A stretch of 64,000 bases of DNA, taken from the NCBI GenBank assembly GCA_030704615.1, contig CM060732.1:35319053-35383052 (forward strand). Reading direction: 5' to 3'. The translations under genes and the position numbers were made by a program. This DNA comes from Takakia lepidozioides (lineage: Eukaryota > Streptophyta > Takakiopsida > Takakiales > Takakiaceae). Within the stretch, counting starts at the first letter, position 1, and each line of letters starts with the position of its first letter. Positions 11,751 through 22,931 of the stretch are shown here, one piece after another. Below the pieces are notes generated by a model. That model ran no database searches, was not told where the DNA came from, and saw only the letters and a list, made by a program, of their open reading frames with translations.

Positions 11751-12502
11751 GAAGAAAACTGTGGATGCACTGCATGAAGTGAAAAACTGTTGTGGGCACT
11801 CTATAGGGTAAGGGCATCCACCACTGTATAAGGGCATTCACCATTCCACCAGGGTAAGGCCCCGATGTGAAAGATAACCGAGGCTCCAGCTCAATAGGAT
11901 CCACAACATTCATGGACCCGATATATGAAAGTGAGCCCCGATCTCTGGTAGCGATCGGAGATAGTTCCCTGGCAGGAAGGGTAAGGCAAGGACCCTGGGC
12001 TTATGGGTGACACCATCAATGTGACCCCATTCAGGGGCAGTACTATCCCATGTTACATACCACTTCTTTTCACTGGACCTAGGAAGATTATGAGTATGCA
12101 CTTACATTATAATGAAGGAACACATCAAAGCAAGATTTTCATGAGTTACAACAGATTTGGCCTCCTCTGTTCTGTGTGCAGACTGCCATGTGCCAACCTA
12201 CATACATTGATTGGCTCATTCATAAAACTTTACTTTGTAGAGTGAAAAAATAGAGTGTACATCATAATGCTCACAAATGTTGTAGACAATTTCCTAAAGG
12301 GGCAGAGAAGGCGGCCACCAACACCCTTGACATGAAAGGGATCATGCTACAGTCTCATGTCCCTGCATAGAAGTCATCTCCCCTCCACTGTGGTCTTTCT
12401 TGTGTGCATTCGCCAACATGCGAGTCTTGTGGCATAGCCATGGAATACATCCGGGACAAGCTCATCTTTCACGACATAGTATGGTTGGCCATGGCAGGCG
12501 CT

Positions 12503-15500
12503 CTACACTTCGAGTGAAACAGTATGGCATATTTCCCTCTTCTTCATGACAGCCTCATTCACCGGAAACCAATGTTCGTTCAGCTGCAGAAACAAACCCA
12601 GTGGACAAGGGTACAGTTTACTCAAAAGTAATGAGCATGTGAATAAGTGCAAGCCAGTAGGAAAGAGAACAAATGCAGATGAAAAGTGAGAAACGTACCG
12701 GCCCAGCACCTTCTGCTCGTGGTTGTACAAATGTTTGATTCAAGTAAGCATCTATGTAATGTGCCGTAAAGCAACCACACTCCAAAGTAGAGACCTGTTG
12801 GGGGACAGGGGGATACAACCACAGGTGGGGGGCAGTGGCGTTCTTTCATTGGAGGCTCGGGGGTAGAAATCCTCTGGAAAGTGCCCAGAAACGTGCAAAC
12901 AAAGGCTTCAGCATACTGTGAGTATGTGATCTTTTGACACTATTTAAATGGAGGTACCGCTTCCCTTCCAGAATGACGGCACTCCAGTGTGATCTGCACA
13001 TGACAATTGCAAACAGCGGCATTAGAACATGAATGCACTCATAACACTGAGAATACAACACCAATGTGTGATATAGGGTAGCATGCAGCAAAGTACGTAT
13101 GCATATATAACAAGAAAAATCATGGCCTCCACCCCATCACACTGAAGGTAAGGAAAGCGTTCTTGCATCCACTGTAGAATAGAATGAGCGCCCGCACCAG
13201 ATTCCTTGTAGTGGTCACGAAGGCATATCCAGGTAAAACTGTCAAGAAGACGTATCTTATTTCTTACATGGACGGGAAGGGACAGTAATTTCATTCGCAA
13301 ATAGAAATCCATGACTCTGTCACTTGTCCACCCTTTGGGGTTAATCAGGAGATCTGCGTCGTCTAGTCTAAGGGCGATATTGGGGCCTACATAGTTCTGG
13401 AAAAACCAGACGTTTGATGTCTATTTTACTTCTGTACCAGCTGATATCCTGCAGACATACACCATCACGATACATGTCAAACGCATGCACAGTGGCAAGT
13501 AAAGTGCATAATGCAAAAGATTACCATTTGAACTCAACGAAAATAAGACGATTGTTGACTCACAGCGCTTTTTTCAGCCCTTCGTGAAGCCTGCAATGAC
13601 ATACAACACGTTCATGTCAGAAAAAGTATGCCGACAAAGGGGTTGCCCAAGCAGAGGTAGGATATGTAGAATTGTCATATGCAAAAAGAGGGCATTCAGT
13701 ACTAACGGGGATGTGTGTAAATGAGGAGGCTCCGACTCCATCTTCTCTTTTGTTCTGTGGATTGTGCGCCATGAAACAATATCCGCACACACACTCGTTG
13801 ATGCTCCCATAGTGCCCACCTCACTGCCACGGACACCTGTCAATGTTGGCCAAGGCAGAGCTCTAGGTGAAGGAGCTCCGAGGGCGTTCCTTCCTCCAAA
13901 ACCGAGCAAAGGGTTCGCATGCTGTACAAGGGGTCTTGACGACACCATTCGTGTTACTGCAGGCACCATAACAGGCACAGCGAAGCGTTTGTCAGAAGGA
14001 TCCCTAATGCCCAAGGGAGCGGGGTTGAGAAAACATGCATGTGTAGCGTTGTTGGGCGCATGCACTGCAGGCAAGTGCACCTGTTCAGTCACAACCTCAC
14101 TTGAATGCAATTCGATTTCCATTTGAGTAAGAGCACCTAGTTCAGTGGCATTAATGCCAAGGAGGGTAAGGTCTGTGGCGGCGGTGTCATGGTTACACAG
14201 ACGACCGTCATGTACCTGGTTGGGTTTCGCTGCATCATCGGCCCCAATGCGTTCATGTGTAAGCTTCCCTTCCACTCCAGGTGTGGGCTCAGCGTCTTGC
14301 AACAGCTCTGTTGGTGACCCGAACATCGGAGAAGTAGGCGTGACTGGAAGGGGCTGATTGTGAGCTCGTTGCACGACACCGCAATCTACTTCATGAGATG
14401 AGGGGGTGTTGTGACTTCACCATACTGGAAGTCAAAACCTTTCATTCGGGAATGATCGAGGTTGCGTCTAATATCCCCCACCCGCTGCACATCAGCAATT
14501 GTAGCCATGTACGCAGTCTGCAATGCTTCATTCCCATGGTCCACAACACCTACAAAATGAACAAAACAAACAATGAGTATAATGGCTGTATGTAAACAAT
14601 GCACGGCATGATGATGCAAGGCAAATGCATTCAGGCAAAGATGGGAACAATATCACCTTCCGCGCTGAAAATCCAGCCCATGTCAATGTCTTCACGGTAT
14701 TTCAGGGTATTCTGGAAGTTCCTGATTGCTTCATGTCTCTCAAAAAGGGTGCTTGTGTCAATACACCACAATGTGTCAAAACCCTTTGGATTGCAGATGG
14801 CAAAATCCCCCAAAGCTCTCCATCGAGTCATGTCTATGAATTCTTGCATATCCTTGTTCACACCATCTGCCCGGCTCGGGTTGGAATGCAACAAGTCCTC
14901 CACGCATCTGTTCGTCTCATGCATCAGATTAACTGGCAGGTATACAAACAAGCAGGGACCAACCAACAGGAAATTAGCTGACGCATGCTTGAGCATGGAA
15001 TTGCCCTCTGGCATTCCAACAAGTTGAACCATGACATCATGCAACAGTGTGTTTGTCGATGAAGAAACTGCATCAGTGCTACTGGCATATGACATCCAGA
15101 TTGTCCTCAACACCTGCAAAATCAGCGGGCATTTCATAGGGGGCCCTGCCTTGCGGTACGATGTAAAGACTTCTCGTAGGAGCTTCGATTCGTCATCCGA
15201 GTGTTTGAAGAAAGTGGGTAGGGTAGCAGGCACATTTCCCTTATGAACAAAGAGGGGACCAACCCCACTAATGCGCTTCATTTTCACGATGCCAATTGGC
15301 ATCCCAGGCAGCCAACTGCTCTTGAACATACTGGTTTCTGATGGACTCCAACTCAGCTTGTCTTGCTATTTCTTTGAATTCAAAGCTTGAGAGGGCAGAC
15401 TTGTACTCATGATAGGATGTAATGGCACTGCACTCATTGTAGACAGCTCCATAGTCAAAGGCAACGCCAGGCTTCTTTGCCCAGATAGCCATGGTCTTGA

Positions 15501-16693
15501 AGACAACATCCTTCTCCTCCTCTGGTGCTGCATGCTGGTTCGTAGGGAAACAAGTACAAATACATTAATATAAACCATAACATTTTCAGCGATTATGTTG
15601 CATATCTGACCCCAAACATAAGCATGTGTGAGTGAAATGGAAATGGAAATGAATATGTGCATGAAGTATTGTAGTGTGAATTCACCTGTCGATTGATCTA
15701 CCAACGGCCATACACTGCAACCAAGTTACATTCAGCAAAGCCCTCCGCGTCAACAAGGTGCCTGAGGGACTGCTCGAATTGAGGATTTTCCATGCTTGGG
15801 AAGGGTACATGAAGCAATCCGTAGTTAAGAAGGGTGTGAAGGCCAGGACACCAAACAGGTGCAGGTTTTTTTGGAACCTCCATGGATGAAGTTAGAGATT
15901 TTGACTTGTTGGTAAAATGTAAAATGGCATCCTCCCTGGAGCGAGGAAGTGGAGGATCAGGAGCCCGTGCCCCACTAACCACTTTGTTGCTTGCTAACGA
16001 TTTGGATGCATGCAACTTCCTTGCCTTTGAACCCCCGGCTGGAGCCCCTTTCCCAGAGTTTTCAGGAGGAAGATTACCTGATGGCAATTTTTTTCCATTG
16101 CCTGCATGATGGGAGGAAAAACCCTTTCAAGTCTGCAAATGTAGAGCCCTCCTGCGTTTCGGCGGTTCATCAAATGTGTCATCATCGGAGTCATCTGGAA
16201 GCTGACCTGATGTGGGATGTGTCTGATAGGAAGCGTCGTCAGCGTCTTATGACAAGTCCTGGACTACCTGAATTTGCGACCTCATGGACCTCCTTCCTGA
16301 TTTCCGCTGGAGATGCTCCATTTCTTGGGACACGTCCGCCTGGGAGGCCTGGCCCTTCTTCCTATTTGTGGTTTTGCGAGGTGGCATATGTCCATGGCGC
16401 CTGAGGACATCTTCCATAATACCCTTCTGGCTTGGTTCAAAAATAGGGTACATTTTGAGGACACCTTCACCTTCCCGATGCTTCATACAACCATCCATCC
16501 TATGCAAGGTCAGTATTTTTTTATCGGCAAAAAACAGATCACAGTGTATGCATCTGTATTGTCGTCTATTAGACGCACCAGGTTCATGGACCCTTGCCCT
16601 CGTGTAGGCCTCGCATATGAGGGACTCGAATTCATCAGTATCATATGTCTCGCGGTATTCCCTCCGGTTCTCTATCATTTTGCTCTCCTTCAT
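12503..16693 (-). pseudogene. MULE-borne Ulp1-like cysteine protease with N-terminal C2H2 finger, broken
   Basis: A multi-exon gene reading from the right TIR. Exons with consistent GT-AG phases: 16693-16268, 16201-15686, 15534-14657, then from 14549. Downstream exons are near 13396-13129, from 13046, one ending at 12699, and 12584-12503. Exon 1 has a C2H2-type finger (CIHCDLFFADKKILTLHRMDGC, then H). Exon 2 has an acidic run followed by PPKRRRALH, a likely nuclear signal. Exon 3 encodes about 230 residues I cannot place. The C-terminal part is Ulp1/C48-like: NPKGWTSDRVMDFYLR, then CRSHWSAVIL with the catalytic His, LHLNS with Asn where Ulp1 has Asp, and PQQVSTLECGCF with the Gln and catalytic Cys. 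Breaks: TGA 16127-16129, TAG 15698-15700, and frame changes near 15290, 14405, 12930 and 12800. ULP-type proteases cleave SUMO or ubiquitin-like tags; the role in transposition is unknown. Confidence 0.75.
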
Positions 16694-16717
16694 CGTGAAT
16701 GCGCAGTCTCCCAACAA

Positions 16718-17756
16718 TTGCAGCGCCAGCGTGCAAACCTACACAGACAATGCCTAGCATAAATCCACAGCAATGATACTTTTTTGAACCCTGAAATTGC
16801 ATGCATGAGCATTGAACCCCCTAAAACCTTTAACAATGGAGTGCATGAGCCTAAACCCTAAACACCAAACAAAATGAAATGACTTCAGATAATATGAAAT
16901 ATCTCCGTATGGAGAGTGTTCATGGCCGCATATGTGCACGTCCCTGCAGCTTGCAACTAAGCTATGGAAACAACACTTTATCCGGGTCTGCTCTTTCAAA
17001 TACCAAGCAAATGAAACATGCAATAAGTTGCCCTCACCTACAATTTTTGTAACACACAAAAGTAACAAGCGTCTTAACCTAAACTCCATATGAAACAAAG
17101 TGTTCACCTCAGCTTCATGTCAATGCTTGCATGAAGTGCCCATAAGTACCAGACAGCCCCACTTTTGCAGTTTCCTAAGTACTGTAGTGAGAAAACGATA
17201 TAGGAACGCAAGTAGTGTGCATTAAGGCTAGCACACACGTACTTCTCTAGTTCACTCATATACCACTGCTATTGCCCTGATTGATCTGTTCCCTCCTTTT
17301 CAGTATCCGTACTTCTGGAATGTCCCACATTTCTGAACCTATGCATACAATATATGTGAAAGTACCCACAAAGAAGGGAACCTGCGAAGATGATTGGGTT
17401 TCGGTTGCTCGATGCAGAACTCTCTCACCCGCAAGGTAAATCCTGGGAGAAGGGCACAATGACAATCCGGATAACACAGAAGAGCAAGATTGAGGTTGTG
17501 GAGCGATAATAAGGACCTGCACGCAATTCAGATTTGGAGCGGAAGTGGTGCAACCATTGAAGACGGCCACAACATCCTGCTTCGTATGCCGATTCTCCAT
17601 TCCTATCCACAAACTCGACCTGCATGACGGGACGCGGTACGCCAACGCCATCAAGCGCAACGATAGCGATATTTCGCGATGCCTGCCAACAACGCAACGT
17701 CCTGTCTCATCTGGTACGTCTATTCCACTTACCCTCATCATGTTACATGCAATGCC
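16718..17756. other. MULE right subterminal region
   Basis: Presumed promoter and leader of the protease gene, between its first ATG (16693) and the right TIR. It includes two plant-telomere-like units (CCTAAACCCTAAAC, ~16850-16865), too few to mean anything. A minus-strand open frame runs from the TIR through 17256, as one does inward from the left TIR; I take it to be fortuitous. Confidence 0.5.
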
Positions 17757-18015
17757 ATACCATGTATGCAATGGACGCAAGCATGTGGCATGGGGAGGAT
17801 GAAGGCATGCAGGGGGGATGGGGAACGATGCCATGCATGAGGTGAGGATGGGAGGCGGGATGGGGATGGGTGAGAGGACATGTGTCATGTCCTGGCAGAG
17901 GGTACATGAGGCTCGGGAGGGGCTGCCCGCGCAGTGGGCGGGGGTGGGCGGGGGGTCCACGCTGGCTGAACCGGCTCCCTCACATTCAACTCTAGGGCCC
18001 CATCTATTACTTGGC
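17757..18015 (-). repeat. MULE right terminal inverted repeat
   Basis: Reverse complement of 7300-7561. It ends ...CCATCTATTACTTGGC at 18015, directly before the second copy of the 9-bp duplication. Confidence 0.92.
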
Positions 18016-18024
18016 TGCCAGAAT
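18016..18024. repeat. MULE target-site duplication, right copy
   Basis: TGCCAGAAT, identical to 7291-7299. Confidence 0.93.
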
Positions 18025-18103
18025 TAGCAGAGATAAGTACAGCAACTGCATGCTCAACTGCGACTTGTATTCACTGCTAACTGACTTGTAGGCCATAAGT
18101 CAG

Positions 18104-18111
18104 TTATGTAC
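18104..18111. repeat. hAT target-site duplication, left copy (TTATGTAC)
   Basis: Eight bases directly left of the hAT terminus, repeated exactly at 23663-23670. Eight base pairs is the typical hAT duplication. Confidence 0.93.
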
Positions 18112-18126
18112 CAGTGTTGGGCGGTT

Positions 18127-18262
18127 ACCCGCCTATGCAGAACCGGAACCGGAATTGGGGATTGTGTGGGAACCGGAACCGGCGGTTCCAGCTACGACCA
18201 CATGTGTGGGAACCGGGGTTTGGGGACTCTAAAGCGGTTCCGGTTCCGGTTCCACCCGTGGG
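18127..18262. repeat. Left subterminal AACCGG repeats of the hAT element
   Basis: Several copies of AACCGGAACC or its complement GGTTCCGGTT lie within 150 bp of the terminus, with a matching cluster at the other end. Subterminal motif clusters are the usual transposase binding sites in hAT elements such as Ac; binding here is inferred. Confidence 0.8.
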
Positions 18263-18484
18263 CTGTAGCCCTAAGTGTCTCTACAACTCATCCAACTCGC
18301 TCTCTCTCGCATACATCTTGCTCGCTACTCCAGTCCAGGTAAGGTTCGTGTTCCGTGTCTCCATCTCCTACTTTATCTGTTTGATTTCTCTCTCGCTCTC
18401 ATTTCATCTCCATCTCCCTTCTCTTTCCCTCTTAGGTTGATTGATTTAATGTGTTGTTTGTTTCTTTTCTTCTCAGTTTATTGC

Positions 18485-20145
18485 ACAAGAGGAGGCTGAT
18501 CTCTCTTCTGCTGTTGTGGCAGGTGGTGGACACAAAGGGAGGGAGTGTGAGTAGGAGGGCCCCGCCAACCAGCCGTCGCTTGTTGTTGGTGAGCATCCAC
18601 CATGTTCTTGTTTTTTTAAAAATTTTTGGTTCAGCGGAGCTAATGGGCCCCATGCTCTTGTATTGTGGTAAGTGGCGCATTGGAGGGAGGAAGTGCCAGC
18701 AGGAGGGCCCACGCAACCAGCCCCGTCGTCAACCAGCCCCTTGTTGGTAAGCATCCACCACTTTTGGTTATTTTACTGTTTTTAGCTTTAGTTCACCATG
18801 AAGCTAATCAGCCTCCTCCTTTTCTGCTATGGCATGTGGTGCAGGGAGGACGAGTAAGGAGGGCCCCACCTGCATCCAAGCCCCCTTGGTCCATGGTAAT
18901 CATTGATCATCATTTATTTATTTATTTTTTTCCTGTTTTCTTTGATGATATACCAAGGGGCTGATAGCCCCTTGCTCCTCTATGGTAGATTTTACATTGG
19001 AGGGAGCACAAGCAAGGAGGGCCCCGCCAACCAGCCCACAATACCCACTGGTAAGTATCTTCTCTTTCTTTAAATTTTTTTAATTCTTGATACAATTGGG
19101 GGTTGATAAGATAGCCCCTTTGGCTTCTGTTATGGCAGATTCTGCATGAGAGGGAGGGAGCCCAAAGCAGGGAGGGACCTGCCAACCAGCCCCCACTACC
19201 CGCTTGTAACTCCCTTTCATTGAGCTTTATTTTTTTAGTTGTTTAAATTTTTGTTAAAAGAGGGGCTGATTAGCCCATTGCTCTTGTGCTACGGCTGATC
19301 GTGCATGGGAGGGAAAGGAGGGCAAGTAGGAAGGCTGGCCAACCAGCCCCTCTTGCACCGCACATGTAAGCATCCCCCTTCATTTTTTTTTTCCATAAAA
19401 TTGGTATAGCAAGGGCTGATTAGCCGTCACTAATGCAGATCACACACAAGAAGGAGGTCCAGTGCAAGTAAAAAAGCACGTCAACCAGCCCCTCTCATCT
19501 TGTAGTAAGCCCCCACCCTTTAGCTTAGTTTTTTAATGTTATTCTTTCCAATGTGTGGTACAACAAAAGGCTGATTCGCCCTTCCTCATAGTGATATGTT
19601 GCACTCAGGAAGGGAGCAGAAATATGAGGCCTCTTGACCCGCCAACCAGCCCCCATTACCCGCGTGTACTTCCCCTTCATTGTTCTTTATTTTCTTAATT
19701 ATTTTAAGTTTGTGATATAAGAGGAGCTGATTAGCCCCTTGCTCTTTTGCTATTGTAGATCGTGCATGGGAGGGAAAGAGGGCCACTAGGGAGGCCTGCC
19801 AACCAGCCCCCGTTCCACCACACATATAAGCATGCCCCTAATTCAATGTTGCATATTTTTTTTTTCCCAGAAAATTGGCATAGCCAGGGGCTGCTCAGCC
19901 CCCTACTCTGTTGCTATGTAGATCACACACAAGAAGGAGGAGTGAGAGTTTAGAGCCCGCTAACCAGCCCCCTCATCCTATGGTAAGCCCCCACCCTTTA
20001 ATAGCTTAGTTTTTTATTTTATTTTTTCCAATGTGTGGTACAACAGAGGGATGATTTGCTCCTCCTCTCATAGTGAAAGTTTGAACTCGGAAAGGGGAGC
20101 ACAAATATCAAGAAGGCTTGACACAGCCCCTACCTCTTGTGGACA
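18485..20145. repeat. Tandem array, about 11 diverged units of ~155 bp
   Basis: Units begin with a GGGGCTGATTAGCCCC-like phrase at about 18497, 18637, 18802, 18958, 19106, 19263, 19414, 19569, 19725, 19888 and 20048, a spacing of 140-165 bp. Most contain CCAACCAGCCCC about 75 bp later. That phrase is nearly complementary to the unit's start, so each unit could form a stem. Units three apart match best (for example CACCCTTTAGCTTAGTTTTTTA near 19515 and 19990), giving a higher-order period of about 475 bp. Many units show splice-like TGCAG and GTAAGC signals, but no open frame runs through the array. Confidence 0.85.
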
Positions 20146-20584
20146 ATCACCCCACTTTAAAGCTTCATAATTTTTAGTTATAACTCTTCATGTTGTGGTA
20201 CAACAAAGAATAATTTATTTATATGTGGTGGGGGCATTGCAGATCATTTCCCAAGGCATGAAGTAGCCAAGCTGACCACTGAAGCATAAGACTGGTCCAC
20301 CCCCAACTTGCTAGGTAGTTTTTGTAATTTGAAAATGTAAATGTACATGTACTAGATAAAGAAAATAACGTATATCTAAATATAAGCCATGTATGTAACA
20401 TTCAGCTCAATATGAAATAATAAATTGAGCAGTGCGGTGTCTCTCCCCACACTTTCGTTTTGGCCAGCCATATACCATTCCAAACTTTTGTAAATATATG
20501 AGTTGTGCACAATTATTAAATGTTTTTTGGATTCTTTGTTTGCATTGTTTTTACACAGGAGTTGTTCCACAAGTTTTTTATGTC

Positions 20585-22931
20585 ATGGAGCCCAATATTT
20601 TCGATGAACTAGAAAGGGAAGTTGTTCCTGAAATCAATGTTGATAATGAGAGAGCTTTAGTGGAGTGTCATGTTGCGGAGGATGCTCATCATGCAGCCTC
20701 ATTTACATCAGCTCTTCAAGCCTCGGCTGCAATGTCATTTTCCACAGTTTCGCCATCACACACGGTGTTGGATGTGGAGGCGCAACTTCCAGTACTTGAA
20801 AAACAACGGGATTTTTGGAAGCCCCACAATCGCTTGCTTCGACTTGGGCATTCTATGCAACAAAAAACTCTGCTCCAGTGGACATAACAAATCCACAACA
20901 AATGAGGTGTGTTCTATGTCATCCTATTGGTGTCACTCCTGCAAGCAAGAAGAGCATTGTGACCTATAACAAAACCAATGGTATCTCTGCCCTTCGAAAG
21001 CATGTGGATCAAGAACATGACATTGTTTTGCGTAGGTGGATTGAGAGGGAAAATGAAGGACCTGAGAAGGCTCGTAGGCTGGCAAAAAAGAGGCCCAGCC
21101 CCACTCCTGGAAACATAGCTTCTTTTTTTGGGAGCTCCACTCCATACAACCAAAATGATGATCAACAGAAGCAGTTCAATGAGAATTTAGTCTTGTTCAT
21201 TGCAAATGAGTTGGTTCCACTGTCTTTGGTAGAATCCCTTTGGCTAAGATGGATGGTGTTGAGGCAAAATCCTCGGATTGTTTTCCCTTCTCGACGGACA
21301 TTTGTGAATGAGGCCATTCCAATCTTGGTAGAGAAGACGAAAGAGCGCTACATGTCCCCATCTCTTCAGAATTGTGCTACTTGCTCTGTGAGTTTTGATT
21401 TGTGGATGTCAAGAGGGGGAACTGACACTTTTGTCATCATAGCGCACTTTATTAATGAACAGTGGGAGCAATGTCATGTGACTCTTGGCATGTTTGAGAC
21501 ACCTGACACATCTGGGGCTGCCATGGCACATCAAGTCAACAATCTTCTTGTGAAGTATGGCCTTAATACTCGCATTATTGCTTACGTCAAAGATGAGGGA
21601 GGTAACTTGGCCACTTTGACCAATGCTTTGAATTCGGTGGTCTCATGTGCGTGTTTGGGGTTGGATTCTCCATTTGTGGGTAGCTGTTTTGGGCATGCAA
21701 TGTCCAAGTGTTGCCAGTATGCAACAAATGATGCAAAAGTATGCGCAGATATGAGATCGGTTTCTATAAAAAAATGCCCAATCAGAGTTGCAAAAAACCA
21801 TTACTTGGACAAAAAAAAATGGCAAAGGAAGACAAGAATGGGCAAAGGCATGTGTGGACAGCGGCATTCATCCTCGCAAATTGAAGACTCCGGTGAAGAC
21901 ACGGGTTGCTTCCAAGGTGATCCTCTTCCAAGAGACTTTGGAGTTTAGGCAAGCCATAATCACTTGTTACTCTAGGCAAACCTCATTGGCACTGCAGTCT
22001 CGCATACCAAGTCCACAAGTGTGGGCCATTGCCCAATCAATTTCTACAGTTCTAGGGCATGTGGTTCATGAGTGCATTATGAATGAATCTGGGGGATTTT
22101 GGCTGTTGTCCGATGCTCTTAATGTAGTCATTGCACAACAATTCACATGCGAGGAAGTAGTGCTCCCAGGGCTGCAACTGTGGATCATTGCATTGGGGAT
22201 TTCTCGACAGAGTTGACATTGTTGGAATAGCGGATGGCTCGAGATGTGGTATATGTCTTGGAACCATTTTTTTCTTTTTTGGAAGGGTTTCAATCGCACA
22301 AAGCTCACAATATGCTCGCGCTTATGCTTGACCCACGTTACAAGGGGTTGTCATTGGTATCACAATATGTGGGCAAAGAGCGTGCTTTGCATATTGTGTC
22401 CCAATATGATAGCATGGTGTTAGAGCCTCTTTTGGTAAAATGTTTCAAGGTCTTACATCCGGATACTCCGGCCCAATCACAGCCCACTTCCACAATAGAC
22501 GAGATGTCCTTATTTGGTGTGCATGACCACAATGAAGACATGACATTGACAGTAGTGAGAGAACAACTATCACATTTCAGAAGGACGAAGATAATTGATG
22601 GTGAGTGCGTGGCTCCTTTGAAATGGTGGAAAGAACACGAGTCTCTCTTTCCGTATGTGGGATTTTTGGCATGGCTAATCTTGACATAGTTGGATCTCAG
22701 ATTGAAGCTGAGAGGGTTTTTAGTATTGCAGGTGTCATAACAAGCTTGAGACGGTGCAGGTTAAGTATTGAAAACCTTGATATGCTTGTGAGTGTAGTCA
22801 AGAATTGGCCAAATGATGCTAGAGTTGGTTGCTTTAGTACTTCCATGAAAGAGTTTTTGGATAGGGAAGAAGTCCTCTTAGATGAGAATGAGGATTTGAT
22901 TGCACAGACAAACCTCTTTGAGGTAGAATGA
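20585..22931 (+). pseudogene. hAT transposase with BED zinc finger and hATC dimerisation domain, broken
   Basis: It begins with a non-conserved leader (MEPNIFDELEREV from 20585). The BED finger follows (MRCVLCHP with C-x2-C, then ALRKHVDQEH with the histidines, ~20902-21019). The hAT catalytic region includes SVSFDLWMSRGGTDTFV, YVKDEGGNL and CFGHAMSKCCQYA. The C-terminal hATC region has LKWWKEHESLFP, GSQIEAERVFSIAGV and RCRLSIENLDMLV (~22620-22810). Frame changes lie in a T5 run (20812-20816), an A7 run (21768-21774), near 22160 and in a T5 run (22663-22667); there is a TAG at 22228-22230. All conserved blocks are present in the right order, so the parent was a full transposase. The true start may lie in an upstream exon, because the tandem array separates the promoter end from the gene. 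Confidence 0.9.

Larger units (their letters stand above)
10731..12502. other. Central non-coding part of the MULE
   Basis: This lies between the 3' ends of the two convergent genes. It contains an internal copy of the element's terminus (10793-10820) and a diverged tandem repeat (11470-11750). Short open frames here come from the repeat and resemble no known protein. Confidence 0.6.
7300..18015. mobile_element. Mutator-like element (MULE), 10.7 kb, two convergent genes
   Basis: Both ends start GCCAAGTAATAGATGGG when read inward. The ends are inverted repeats of about 262 bp (left) and 259 bp (right), flanked by a perfect 9-bp duplication. Inside, a MULE transposase gene reads rightwards (7883-10730) and a Ulp1-like protease gene reads leftwards (16693-12503), so the genes converge on the middle. 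This layout is known from maize MuDR. MULEs that carry ULP protease genes are known from flowering plants. The intact duplication and well-matched ends suggest a fairly recent insertion, although both genes now carry stops and frameshifts. Confidence 0.92.

Noticed and set aside
11468-11782. Overlapping plus-strand frames rich in His, Ser and Pro
   Set aside because: They come from the CCATTCATCC tandem repeat inside the MULE.
16845-16870. Plant telomere-like CCCTAAA units
   Set aside because: Only two units, too few to indicate an interstitial telomere.
17256-17960. A 234-residue minus-strand frame starting in the MULE right TIR
   Set aside because: Its first third is simply TIR sequence, also open in the left TIR because of a pyrimidine-rich tract. 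The rest is not protein-like, and the protease gene's ATG lies further in.
18485-20145. The hAT internal array as a string of duplicated exons
   Set aside because: Splice-like GTAAG and CAG signals recur, but the intervals contain stops in all frames and vary in length, so a repeat array is the simpler reading.
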